Below, piece by piece: positions 35,960-43,720 of a stretch of DNA of 64,000 bases; position 1 is the first letter of the stretch; each line of letters opens with the position of its first letter. This DNA is from Bacteroidota bacterium. GTDB taxonomy: Bacteria; Bacteroidota; Bacteroidia; Bacteroidales; VadinHA17. Under the pieces are notes generated by a model, which was not told the DNA's origin, ran no database searches, and saw nothing but the letters and a program-made list of their open reading frames with translations. Both the position numbers and the translations under genes were made by a program. The stretch spans positions 1-64,000 of the forward strand of contig JADFQJ010000005.1 of NCBI GenBank assembly GCA_022561875.1, in the 5' to 3' direction.

Positions 35960-36988
35960 ATGAAAAAACAAATTCTAGTAACAGGAGGTATCGGTTATAT
36001 TGGTTCACATACTGTTGTTGAACTAATCGAATCAGGATTCGAAGTCATTATTGTTGATAACCTGTCCAATTCAAGTATAGCTGCGTTAAACGGCATCGGG
36101 GAAATTACCGGTAAGAGTCCCCTGTTTGAAAAACTTGATGTTTGTAATAAATCACAGCTCAGATCCTTTTTTGAGAAACATGCCGGCATTGTAGCCATTA
36201 TTCACTTTGCCGCCTTTAAATCAGTGGGTGAATCGGTATCAAATCCACTGAAATATTACTATAACAATCTTGTGTCTACCATAAACCTTCTCCACTTCAT
36301 GAAGGAGAAAGATATTCCGTATATGGTTTTTTCATCATCATGCACTGTTTACGGACAACCTGATGAACTGCCTGTTTCAGAAGAGGCTCCTGTAAAAAAG
36401 GCAATGTCTCCTTATGGTAACACCAAACAGGTAATGGAAGAGATCATCAGTGATACTCTTGCTTCAACCCCCTCGCTTAAAGCAATATCACTCAGGTATT
36501 TTAATCCGATCGGAGCTCATCCTTCAGCTCTGATCGGTGAATTGCCTATTGGTATACCTGATAACCTGGTACCGTTTATTACACAAACAGCCATTGGGAT
36601 ACGTGATGAGCTAAAAGTTTTTGGAGATGATTATAACACTCCCGACGGTTCGGCAATAAGGGATTACCTGCACGTTGTTGACCTTGCAAAAGCTCATGTA
36701 GTTGCCTTGCAAAGATTGTTGAACAAGCAAAATAAGGAAAATTACGAAGTGTTTAACCTGGGAACAGGAGAAGGTGTATCTGTATTGGAAGCTATCAAAT
36801 CGTTTGAACGTGCCACGGGTGAAAAACTGAATTATAAAATTGTTGACAAAAGGCCCGGAGATATAGAGAAATTATGGGGAGATACAAGCCTTGCGAATAA
36901 AGAGTTGGGATGGAAAGCTGAAAAGAGTCTTGATGATGCTATGCTAACAGCATGGAAATGGGAAAATTATTTACAGAAACGGAAATAG
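35960..36988 (+). CDS. galE: UDP-glucose/UDP-GlcNAc 4-epimerase
   Basis: Short-chain dehydrogenase-fold epimerase that interconverts UDP-Glc/UDP-Gal, possibly also the N-acetyl forms. The 342-aa product (E. coli GalE 338) has VTGGIGYIGSHTVVEL (GxxGxxG), VIVDNLSNS, IIHFAAFKSVGESV, the catalytic SSSCTVYG and YGNTK (Tyr and Lys), and the terminal GDIEKLWGDTSLANKELGW. It begins 2 nt after the dehydrogenase stop. No residue I can see decides between Glc and GlcNAc specificity. Confidence 0.93.
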   Translation: MKKQILVTGGIGYIGSHTVVELIESGFEVIIVDNLSNSSIAALNGIGEITGKSPLFEKLDVCNKSQLRSFFEKHAGIVAIIHFAAFKSVGESVSNPLKYYYNNLVSTINLLHFMKEKDIPYMVFSSSCTVYGQPDELPVSEEAPVKKAMSPYGNTKQVMEEIISDTLASTPSLKAISLRYFNPIGAHPSALIGELPIGIPDNLVPFITQTAIGIRDELKVFGDDYNTPDGSAIRDYLHVVDLAKAHVVALQRLLNKQNKENYEVFNLGTGEGVSVLEAIKSFERATGEKLNYKIVDKRPGDIEKLWGDTSLANKELGWKAEKSLDDAMLTAWKWENYLQKRK

Positions 36989-37019
36989 AACCTTTTTTTA
37001 TTGATAAAACCGTTTACAA

Positions 37020-38075
37020 ATGAAGAAAGTACTACTTATTACAGGAGGAGCAGGATTCATAGGTTCACATGTAGTTCGCAGATTTGTCAACCAATATCCC
37101 GATTACCAGATTATTAATCTTGACAAGCTTACCTATGCAGGAAATCTGGAAAATCTGAAAGACGTTGACAAAAAAGATAATTACACTTTCGAAAAAGGGG
37201 ATATAATCGACCGGGATTTTATTTTTGATCTGTTCAAAAAATATAATTTCACAGATGTTATTCATTTGGCTGCGGAATCGCACGTTGACCGGTCAATTTC
37301 AAACCCGACAGAATTTATTTACACTAATATTGTTGGTACGGTTAACCTGCTGAACGCGGCAAGGGAGCTCTGGGGTAAAAATCAGGAAAATAAACTGTTC
37401 TATCATATCTCGACTGATGAGGTTTACGGATCATTAGGTAAAGAAGGATATTTTGTTGAATCAACTCCTTATAATCCCCGTAGCCCTTATTCTTCCTCGA
37501 AAGCAAGTTCTGATCACCTGGTAAGGGCTTATTATCATACATTTAACCTTCCAATAGTCATTTCCAATTGTTCAAATAATTATGGCCCCAATCAGTTTCC
37601 GGAAAAACTGATCCCTCTTGCTATCAACAACATCAAAAACAATAAAAAGATCCCTGTTTACGGTAAGGGGGAGAATGTGCGTGACTGGCTTTATGTTGAA
37701 GATCATGCCGGCGCTATTGATCTGATGTTCCATAAAGGTAAAACCGGAGAAACATACAATATTGGAGGTAATAACGAATGGAGGAATATCGACCTCATTC
37801 ATCATCTTTGCAAGGTAATGGATCGCAAGCTCGGCAGGGACCCCGGAACATCAGCAAAACTGATCACATTTGTAAAAGACCGTGCAGGGCATGATCTGCG
37901 TTATGCTATTGACTCGGGAAAGATACGGAAAGAACTGGGATGGAAACCTTCGGTCAATTTTGAGAAAGGATTGGAAAAAACCGTTGAATGGTATCTGGAA
38001 AACACAGAATGGCTTAACCGTATTATATCCGGAAAATACGAAGAATACTATTCTCAGCAGTATGTGAAAAGATAA
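37020..38075 (+). CDS. rfbB: dTDP-glucose 4,6-dehydratase
   Basis: Second step of dTDP-L-rhamnose and other dTDP-deoxysugar synthesis. The 351-aa protein has the NAD motif ITGGAGFIGSHVVRRF, NLDKLTYAGNLENL, HLAAESHVDRSI, the catalytic HISTDEVYGSLG with its Thr-Asp-Glu triad, YSSSKASSDHLVRAY (Tyr and Lys), and SNCSNNYGPNQFPEKLIP. These are diagnostic for RmlB. The other rml genes (rmlA, rmlC, rmlD) are not in the window. It is last of the plus-strand sugar block and converges with the DUF4954 gene across a tandem repeat. Confidence 0.94.
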   Translation: MKKVLLITGGAGFIGSHVVRRFVNQYPDYQIINLDKLTYAGNLENLKDVDKKDNYTFEKGDIIDRDFIFDLFKKYNFTDVIHLAAESHVDRSISNPTEFIYTNIVGTVNLLNAARELWGKNQENKLFYHISTDEVYGSLGKEGYFVESTPYNPRSPYSSSKASSDHLVRAYYHTFNLPIVISNCSNNYGPNQFPEKLIPLAINNIKNNKKIPVYGKGENVRDWLYVEDHAGAIDLMFHKGKTGETYNIGGNNEWRNIDLIHHLCKVMDRKLGRDPGTSAKLITFVKDRAGHDLRYAIDSGKIRKELGWKPSVNFEKGLEKTVEWYLENTEWLNRIISGKYEEYYSQQYVKR

Positions 38076-38090
38076 AAGTAAAACCCCACG

Positions 38091-38136
38091 AACTCGTACT
38101 CGTAACCCGTAACTCGTAACTCGTAACCCGTAACCC
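38091..38136. repeat. 7-bp tandem array (ctcgtaa/cccgtaa) between convergent genes
   Basis: About six imperfect copies of a 7-nt word alternating ctcgtaa and cccgtaa. It fills most of the 63-nt gap between the rfbB and DUF4954 stops. A shorter version (actcgaaac, actcgtaac) flanks the 3070 repeat. Confidence 0.7.
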
Positions 38137-38138
38137 AT

Positions 38139-40130
38139 CTACTCCTTAACCATTTTCATTCTTTCAATTAATTCATTTCCCAGAAATTTTTTTTTCTCAA
38201 TATGATCTTTAATAGCTGATACCTGTTGGTTTTTTTCGAAATCCCCTCTCACCTGTGCAAAATCAAGAAGCTTGATTTTCAGATCGCCATCAGCACCAAA
38301 TCCAGTATGTTTTGCAAGTGTAAATTCTTTTTTGGCATCTTCATAAAGCATCTTGTCAAGATCTATAACACTCTTCTTCCATTTGCGGGTTAACCGGATA
38401 ATGTCCTCCGCTGCAAAATCAGCCAGGTTCTTCCCTGTCTCTTTTTGTATCATATCGATAGCCCAGGTCCACTCGTAAGTATAATAATTATTATGCAGGG
38501 ATTCAAATGTTTTGCGAATATCTTCCAGAGTATTAATCTTTCCCTTTTCAATATGATTCATGAGTTTTTCAATCTCATCGAGAGGGGCAATAAGTCCTGC
38601 CAGGTCAACCCATTTCCCTTTTCCGATTGCGGTATCGGGCATCAGCCTTTCCCTTATCTCCCGGTTAGTTCTGAATTTAGCTATTTCCAGTCTTTTAATC
38701 AATGAGTTTCCCAGGAATTTATCAATTCCCATTCCGTATAATTTTATTCCCCTTTCAAGAGAAGCTCTGGAAATCTTTGTATTTTCATAAGTATAGAAAT
38801 CGGATTTTTCACCAGAATACTCCCTGAGTTTTATCAGCAGGTCGCGTCCTGCCATCATTTTTTTTATGGTATATGGGCTGAGTAAATTAAAATTTATAAA
38901 GTCGAGTTTCCGGATATCCTTGCGGCGGTCTCTCCTGGGCCATTTTTGTGCATCCCTGATTGTTCCTACACTACGCAAATTTACACCCGGAGCAAGTATA
39001 CTTTCATCTTTACTTTCCACAATATAGGAGAATGGCATGTCGGACGTATCAGAGTTTTTATAATGCCTTCCCACCACCAGGGTAAACGGACCAACCTTTG
39101 CAGGCCATAAAAGATAGGAATTGCTGGTTGTTTTTGCTCCTCGCTCAACAATGCCCTGATGTATTGGTCCGAGTTTATACATGTGGTTACTTTGGTTTGA
39201 ACCACTGCCGGCATTCATAAAAGAAAACATTCCGGCAATAAGCAAGGTTGACTTATGGTGTGTTACGGTGTATGGTCCTGCAAAAAGCGAACAAGCTTCT
39301 CCATGGTAACCGGCACAATTTGCAAAGAACAAAGAGTTTTCGGCTGAATAGTGCTTTCTAAGCACACATGCCTGCCCGATAAAGCATTTATCAATAACCG
39401 TTGAATCCGAGACAGTTGCACCCGATGACACTATGAAATCTTCCATAATTACACCGGGACCGATATAAACCGGATCAAGAGAATTGGAATTGATGCTTCC
39501 ATTGGATAGCAGCTCTGCCCCTTCAATAGAAGCGTTATCCCCGACACATACATTCTTAATGATCCTTGAATTTGTAATTCTCACATGATTCCCTATCTTT
39601 CCTTTCACGGAAGTTAACGTCCGTGTGTAATTTCCGATCATATGAAACAATTTTTCGATCACATCAGGACGATGGCGGTAGAGTACCAGGATATAAGCCA
39701 GATGAGCTGATAGTTCATTAAAAATCGGGAGTTTTCTTCCCCCGGTCTCATCCAGAACATTTACCAAAACACCATTACCAAACGAACTTTCTCCATCCAC
39801 TTCAATAATGTCCACATTTTCGATATATGATTCTTCTCCAACCTCATAATTTGCCATGTAGCTTCTAACCTGCGCAACATAGGCATTATCGTTTATCAGG
39901 CAATTATGCAAAACAGCATTATAAATACCCGACTGTTTTTTCATTCCGTTAGGCAGTTGAAACTCTTTTTTGAAACAACCCATGCGGATCTCTCCCGAAA
40001 AAGTTACATTTTTTACATTAACAGGGTTGAAATCATTGGTTACTTTCACCTGTGACCACTCATTTGCATGACAGTTCTGCCGGTTAAGCTGTTTGATCTC
40101 CTCTTTTGTAAGTTTCCGGTAAGAATTCAT
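38139..40130 (-). CDS. DUF4954 family protein with left-handed beta-helix
   Basis: Large Bacteroidetes/Spirochaetes-type protein (663 aa) of the DUF4954 family; function not established. The first ~420 residues carry irregular hexapeptide repeats resembling sugar-nucleotide acyltransferase beta-helices (SYIENVDIIEVDGESSFGNG; ASIEGAELLSNGSINSNSLD; GATVSDSTVIDKCFIGQAC). The C-terminal third is helical (KKMMAGRDLLIKLREYSGEKSDF). No signal peptide or membrane segment, so probably cytosolic. Its position next to a nucleotide-sugar block and glmS fits a role in sugar or envelope metabolism, but that is inference. Confidence 0.85.
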   Translation of the reverse strand: MNSYRKLTKEEIKQLNRQNCHANEWSQVKVTNDFNPVNVKNVTFSGEIRMGCFKKEFQLPNGMKKQSGIYNAVLHNCLINDNAYVAQVRSYMANYEVGEESYIENVDIIEVDGESSFGNGVLVNVLDETGGRKLPIFNELSAHLAYILVLYRHRPDVIEKLFHMIGNYTRTLTSVKGKIGNHVRITNSRIIKNVCVGDNASIEGAELLSNGSINSNSLDPVYIGPGVIMEDFIVSSGATVSDSTVIDKCFIGQACVLRKHYSAENSLFFANCAGYHGEACSLFAGPYTVTHHKSTLLIAGMFSFMNAGSGSNQSNHMYKLGPIHQGIVERGAKTTSNSYLLWPAKVGPFTLVVGRHYKNSDTSDMPFSYIVESKDESILAPGVNLRSVGTIRDAQKWPRRDRRKDIRKLDFINFNLLSPYTIKKMMAGRDLLIKLREYSGEKSDFYTYENTKISRASLERGIKLYGMGIDKFLGNSLIKRLEIAKFRTNREIRERLMPDTAIGKGKWVDLAGLIAPLDEIEKLMNHIEKGKINTLEDIRKTFESLHNNYYTYEWTWAIDMIQKETGKNLADFAAEDIIRLTRKWKKSVIDLDKMLYEDAKKEFTLAKHTGFGADGDLKIKLLDFAQVRGDFEKNQQVSAIKDHIEKKKFLGNELIERMKMVKE

Positions 40131-40150
40131 ATTAATAAAATATTTACAAT

Positions 40151-40228
40151 GGCTAATCTCATTATATTAAAGTCGGCAGTCTTCAGTCTTCAGTCGGCAA
40201 ACTAAAGACCAGGCTATATATACTTTTC
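40151..40228 (+). repeat. ~80-bp dispersed repeat, inverted copy 2
   Basis: Same element as 33265-33351 in the opposite orientation: ggctaatctcattata, cggcagtcttcagtcttcag, aagaccaggctatatatac. It overlaps the stop of the small remnant frame at 40214. Confidence 0.7.
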
Positions 40229-40372
40229 ATGATTTTGAATTATATGATTAAGTAATCGTCCGATTTCTTCAGATCGTTTATTAAAATCATCAAAAAAAAT
40301 ATGTGAAGTTAAGTTTTTAAATCTAGTTGCCATTTTATTATTGCTACTTGGTTTTCCAGTGTACCATTTAAT
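40214..40372 (-). pseudogene. C-terminal remnant of a helical protein gene
   Basis: Open minus-strand frame of 52 codons with no good start. It begins [17 protein letters not shown], continues KNLTSHIFFDDFNKRSEEIG and ends RLLNHIIQNHEKYI before a stop. It is amphipathic and helix-rich and reminds me of the end of small four-helix-bundle proteins, but I am not certain. A second, shorter copy of the first part (YTGKPGSSNKMATRFKNL) lies at 41461-41550 and is cut at the insertion boundary, so the duplication happened after this fragment existed. Confidence 0.45.
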
Positions 40373-40520
40373 TTATTGGTCTTCAATCTCCAGTCTTCAG
40401 CCCCCAATAAAAGTATAGCTATTTGATGCTAACCAATTGCCGACTGCCGACTGCCGACTATTTTATTCTACTGTTACAGATTTTGCCAGGTTTCTTGGCT
40501 GATCAACATTACAACCTCTC
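40296..40520. repeat. long direct repeat, left copy (contains glmS 3' end)
   Basis: Matches 41461-41763 at high identity except for expansion of a 14-bp minisatellite in the right copy. The final ~53 bases (ending acaacctctc) duplicate the last 17 codons of glmS including its stop; the earlier part duplicates downstream DNA. The 940-bp stretch between the copies holds a RAYT transposase. Confidence 0.85.
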
Positions 40521-40578
40521 CCGTTTTCCGAAAAAGACACCCAAAAAGAAAAATCAATCCATTATGTGAGATTTTTTA

Positions 40579-40659
40579 GCACCAAAGGTGCGTAAATCAA
40601 CAGCCCCGAGCGCAGCTCGGGGTCTATGATACGTCTCACCCAATAAGCCCCAACGGGGC
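40579..40659. repeat. REP-like hairpins 3' of the RAYT gene
   Basis: Three hairpins in a row: gcacc/ggtgc (40579-40591), ccccgag/ctcgggg (40604-40622) and gcccc/ggggc (40647-40659). They are much more GC-rich than their surroundings. The other side of the transposase gene has the counterparts in inverted orientation. Confidence 0.7.
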
Positions 40660-40666
40660 GTAATCA

Positions 40667-41119
40667 CTAGTCCCAAACATATCGCTCATCATAATTGATA
40701 TTATATTCCTTTAGAAAAGCAAGATATTCATCTTTAAATGATCTCTTCTGATGATGTTTATCTTGTGACGAAATATAATCTTTTACCACATCAATTTGTG
40801 CCGGGTGAATTGAAAATCCTCCATACCCGCTCTGCCAATAAAACTTTTGATATTGTTGCCCCTTTGTTTTAATCCATTTTGATGAATGAGTCTTTAATTC
40901 TTCGATCAGTTTCATTAATGCAATCTTTCGCGATAACAAACAAAGAATATGAACATGATCTTGATGTCCTCCTACAATTATAGGATTACATTCGAGATTT
41001 TTACATATTCCTCCAAGATAACTAAACAACTCTTCCTGTATATGCTTATCAATGAATGGGTATCTGTTTTTTGTACTAAAAGTAATGTGCATGTAATTCT
41101 TTACTAATGATTGTGGCAT
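40667..41119 (-). CDS. IS200/IS605-like HUH transposase (REP-associated tyrosine transposase, RAYT)
   Basis: Single-strand DNA transposase of the Y1 family, 150 aa. The HUH motif is His55-Val-His57 (GHQDHVHILCLLS), and the catalytic tyrosine is probably Tyr115 in VVKDYISSQDKHHQ, matching the Y-x3-Q-x2-HH pattern. The gene is complete and has no stop or frameshift. GC-rich REP-like hairpins lie on both sides. RAYTs are usually domesticated or act on REP sequences rather than moving as classical IS200. No TnpB or IscB is present. An ordinary IS200 is the alternative, but this protein lacks the short IS200 ending. Confidence 0.9.
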   Translation of the reverse strand: MPQSLVKNYMHITFSTKNRYPFIDKHIQEELFSYLGGICKNLECNPIIVGGHQDHVHILCLLSRKIALMKLIEELKTHSSKWIKTKGQQYQKFYWQSGYGGFSIHPAQIDVVKDYISSQDKHHQKRSFKDEYLAFLKEYNINYDERYVWD

Positions 41120-41138
41120 GTTTCAAATTATTGATTAC

Positions 41139-41217
41139 GCACCTTTGGCGCTTATTTAATATCGCATTACAACCCCCGGACTGCGCCCGGGGCTGTTGAT
41201 TATCGCCCACTTCGGGG
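41139..41217. repeat. REP-like hairpins 5' of the RAYT gene
   Basis: Reads as the reverse complement of the 40579-40622 unit: cgcacctttggcg (41138-41150), cccccgg/cccgggg (41173-41192) and cagccccggg-type wording, then gccc/ggggc (41205-41217). The pair brackets the transposase gene in inverted orientation, the usual layout of a RAYT with its own REPs. Confidence 0.7.
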
Positions 41218-41460
41218 CTTAATTTGTAAATAAATATATCATTATAATAGCGGGACACCTAAAATCACAAACACAAAAACCATAAAACACTATTAGACTA
41301 CTTATTAAGATGTTTCAATATGTTATTTTTCAAGGATTACGGAAAACAGGAAACATGTCCAAATATAAAACAGGACACCCAAAAAACCAACACAACAGAC
41401 ATTAAAACTCTGTTATTTACATGATTAACTTTTTAGTACAAAAAAAGTTCGGAAAACAGG

Positions 41461-41763
41461 AAAATATGTGAAGTTAAGTTTTTAAATCTAGTTGCCATTT
41501 TATTACTGCTACCTGGTTTTCCAGTGTACCATTTAATTTATTGGTCTTCAATCTCCAGTCTTCAGCCCACAATTAAAATATAGCTATCTGATATTACCCA
41601 ATTGCCAACTGCCTTTTGCCAACTGCCTTTTGCCAACTGCCTTTTGCCAACTGCCTTTTGCCAACTGCCTTTTGCCAACTGCCTTTTTGCCAACTGCCAA
41701 CTAATTCACTCTACTGTTACAGATTTTGCCAGGTTTCTTGGCTGATCAACATTACAACCTCTC
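41461..41763. repeat. long direct repeat, right copy
   Basis: Right-hand partner of 40296-40520. Its last 58 bases are the real glmS 3' end. It includes the minisatellite at 41602-41702, which the left copy lacks apart from three tgccgac units. Confidence 0.85.
41602..41702. repeat. 14-bp minisatellite (ttgccaactgcctt)
   Basis: Seven units of gccaactgcc at 14-nt spacing (15 nt before the last), immediately behind the glmS stop. Copies are almost identical, which suggests recent expansion by slippage. Confidence 0.9.
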
Positions 41764-43544
41764 ATAACTGCAATATGGTATGAAAGCAACTGCAGTGGTA
41801 TAACAGTAAGCAAAGGAGCAAGAGCAAGGAGTGTTGAGGGAACTTCAAAAACATGATCGGCAATTTCACTTATGGTTTTATCCCCTTTAGTAACCACAGC
41901 AATAACAATTCCCCCCCTGGCTTTTACTTCCTGGATATTGCTTACAATCTTCTCATACGAATCATCCTTTGGAGCAATAACAACAACCGGCATATTTTCA
42001 TCAATAAGAGCGATCGGTCCATGTTTCATCTCGGCTGCCGGGTACCCCTCGGCGTGTATATATGAAATTTCTTTTAATTTCAAGGCGCCTTCCAGGGCAA
42101 CCGGAAAAAAATAGCCTCTTCCGAGATAAATAAAGTTGTTAGAATTAACATATAAACCGGCTATTTTCTTATAATGATCATTGTTTTTAAGGATCTCTTC
42201 TATTTTTGAGGGTAACTTTTGCAATTCACTGATAAATTTTTCATACTTTTTTTCACCAAGAATAAACCGTTTTCTTCCAATCAACATTGCCATCATCGTA
42301 AGCACAGTAACCTGTGCAGTAAAAGCTTTTGTTGAAGCAACTCCCATTTCCGGACCTGCGTGCGTATATACACCTCCCTGGGTTGCCCTGGAGATACCGG
42401 AGCCTACCACATTACATATACCAAGAACGAGAGCGCCTGCTTCACGTGCCTGGTTCACCGCTGCAAGAGTGTCAGCCGTTTCACCACTCTGACTGATAGC
42501 AATTACCACATCATCTACATAAATCACCGGGTTACGGTATCTGAACTCCGAAGCATATTCAACCTCTACAGGGATTCTGGCAAATTCCTCAAAAAGATAT
42601 TCTCCGATAAGAGCGGCATGCCATGAGGTGCCACAACCGATAATGATAATTCGCCTGGCATTTACCAGTTTCGGCATCACCTCATGTAATCCTCCAAGGT
42701 GGATTGTATTCCTTTCCTTTGAGACCCTGCCCCTGAAAGTATCCTGAATTGAACGGGGTTGTTCAAAGATCTCCTTTAGCATAAAATGCTCAAAGTCTCC
42801 TTTATTTATTTCACCGATATCAAGATCAAGGGTTTGGATTTTGGGGGTTAATTTAATGTTTCCAATAGTTTTCAGGGTTAGCTTATCTTTCGTGATTATT
42901 GCAACATCATTGTCATTCAGGTAAACAACGCTTTTGGTATGTTCTACAATGGGTGTAGCATCTGAGGCAATAAAATATTCACCATCACCTATTCCTATAA
43001 CCAACGGACTTCCTTTTCTGGCAGCAATAAGTTGCTCCGGTTCATCGGCACAAATGATCACCAATCCGTAAGCGCCTATTACTTTTTTCAGTGCAAAACG
43101 TACCGCCTGTTCGGCAGAAATTTTTCCGTAGAGGTAAATATATTCAATCAGGTTAGCCAGTACTTCTGTATCTGTTTCAGTACTAAACTGATATCCCCTT
43201 TTTATCAATTTATTTTTCAGCCTTGCGTAATTCTCTACAATTCCATTATGGATCAAAATAAAATGACCGTTCTGTGACTTATGCGGATGGGCATTTATAT
43301 CATTCGGGGCTCCATGCGTTGCCCAGCGGGTATGCCCGATGCCAATATCACCCTTTAAATCATTCCCTTTAACGTGTTTCTCAAGGTCGCTAACCTTCCC
43401 TTTACACTTAAATGTTTTTATTTTACCATCATCAATAACGGAAATTCCGGCTGAATCATATCCCCGGTATTCCAGTTTTTTTAACCCGCTAATAAGGATA
43501 GGATATGCCGGTTTATTTCCTATGTAGCCAACAATACCACACAT
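41706..43544 (-). CDS. glmS: glutamine-fructose-6-phosphate aminotransferase (isomerising)
   Basis: Makes glucosamine-6-phosphate, the entry to UDP-GlcNAc for peptidoglycan, LPS and the Wbp-type sugars encoded upstream in the window. The 612-aa protein has the Ntn-hydrolase nucleophile Cys2 (MCGIVGYIG), [11 protein letters not shown] and HNGIVENY in the glutaminase domain. Two SIS domains follow, with [31 protein letters not shown] and the C-terminal [13 protein letters not shown]. Length is standard (E. coli 609). The final codons also exist as a partial copy at 40468-40520. A leader element shared with porX precedes the start; I saw no glmS ribozyme. Confidence 0.97.
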   Translation of the reverse strand: MCGIVGYIGNKPAYPILISGLKKLEYRGYDSAGISVIDDGKIKTFKCKGKVSDLEKHVKGNDLKGDIGIGHTRWATHGAPNDINAHPHKSQNGHFILIHNGIVENYARLKNKLIKRGYQFSTETDTEVLANLIEYIYLYGKISAEQAVRFALKKVIGAYGLVIICADEPEQLIAARKGSPLVIGIGDGEYFIASDATPIVEHTKSVVYLNDNDVAIITKDKLTLKTIGNIKLTPKIQTLDLDIGEINKGDFEHFMLKEIFEQPRSIQDTFRGRVSKERNTIHLGGLHEVMPKLVNARRIIIIGCGTSWHAALIGEYLFEEFARIPVEVEYASEFRYRNPVIYVDDVVIAISQSGETADTLAAVNQAREAGALVLGICNVVGSGISRATQGGVYTHAGPEMGVASTKAFTAQVTVLTMMAMLIGRKRFILGEKKYEKFISELQKLPSKIEEILKNNDHYKKIAGLYVNSNNFIYLGRGYFFPVALEGALKLKEISYIHAEGYPAAEMKHGPIALIDENMPVVVIAPKDDSYEKIVSNIQEVKARGGIVIAVVTKGDKTISEIADHVFEVPSTLLALAPLLTVIPLQLLSYHIAVMRGCNVDQPRNLAKSVTVE

Positions 43545-43556
43545 AAAGATTATAAT

Positions 43557-43599
43557 TATGGTTCTTCAGAATAATACTATAGTCTATTTGGAATATTGG
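43557..43599 (-). promoter_or_regulatory. shared ~43-bp leader element, glmS copy
   Basis: Plus-strand text begins tatggttcttcag like the porX copy, has ataata and tatttggaatattgg, and lies 12 nt before the glmS start. It runs into the ggaatatt repeats. Confidence 0.5.
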
Positions 43600-43625
43600 A
43601 ATATTGGAATATTGGAATGCTGGAA
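43590..43625. repeat. short tandem repeat (ggaatatt, 9-bp period)
   Basis: Three copies of ggaatattg then ggaatgctg twice, in the glmS upstream region. From 43640 on, the pyrimidine-rich cattcttccattatt words are partly complementary, so a long weak hairpin is possible. Confidence 0.65.
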
Positions 43626-43720
43626 TGCTGTAGAATCAAGCATCCCATTCTTCCATTATTCGGACTCTTCGACTTCTTCACTCTTCCATCTTCCCATTCT
43701 TCCACTATTCCATTATTCCA

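Larger units (their letters stand above)
40521..41460. mobile_element. RAYT-bearing insertion with inverted ends
   Basis: The segment between the two long direct repeats. Its ends form a 13-bp inverted pair matching at 12 of 13 positions (cccgttttccgaa from 40520; ttcggaaaacagg ending 41460). Inside are the HUH transposase gene, several GC-rich hairpins on both sides of it, and three copies of a ggacaccc-aaaa type motif (40535, 41251, 41372). The word cggaaaacagg also occurs internally at 41340. Whether the whole segment moved as one unit or a RAYT cluster sits inside an older insertion cannot be told from one copy. Confidence 0.65.

Noticed and set aside
41602..41702. CRISPR array
   Set aside because: Units are contiguous 14-bp repeats without unique spacers, and there are no cas genes.
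41706..43600. glmS ribozyme or other riboswitch upstream of glmS
   Set aside because: The leader is short, AT-rich and filled with ggaatatt repeats; no ribozyme core could be recognised.
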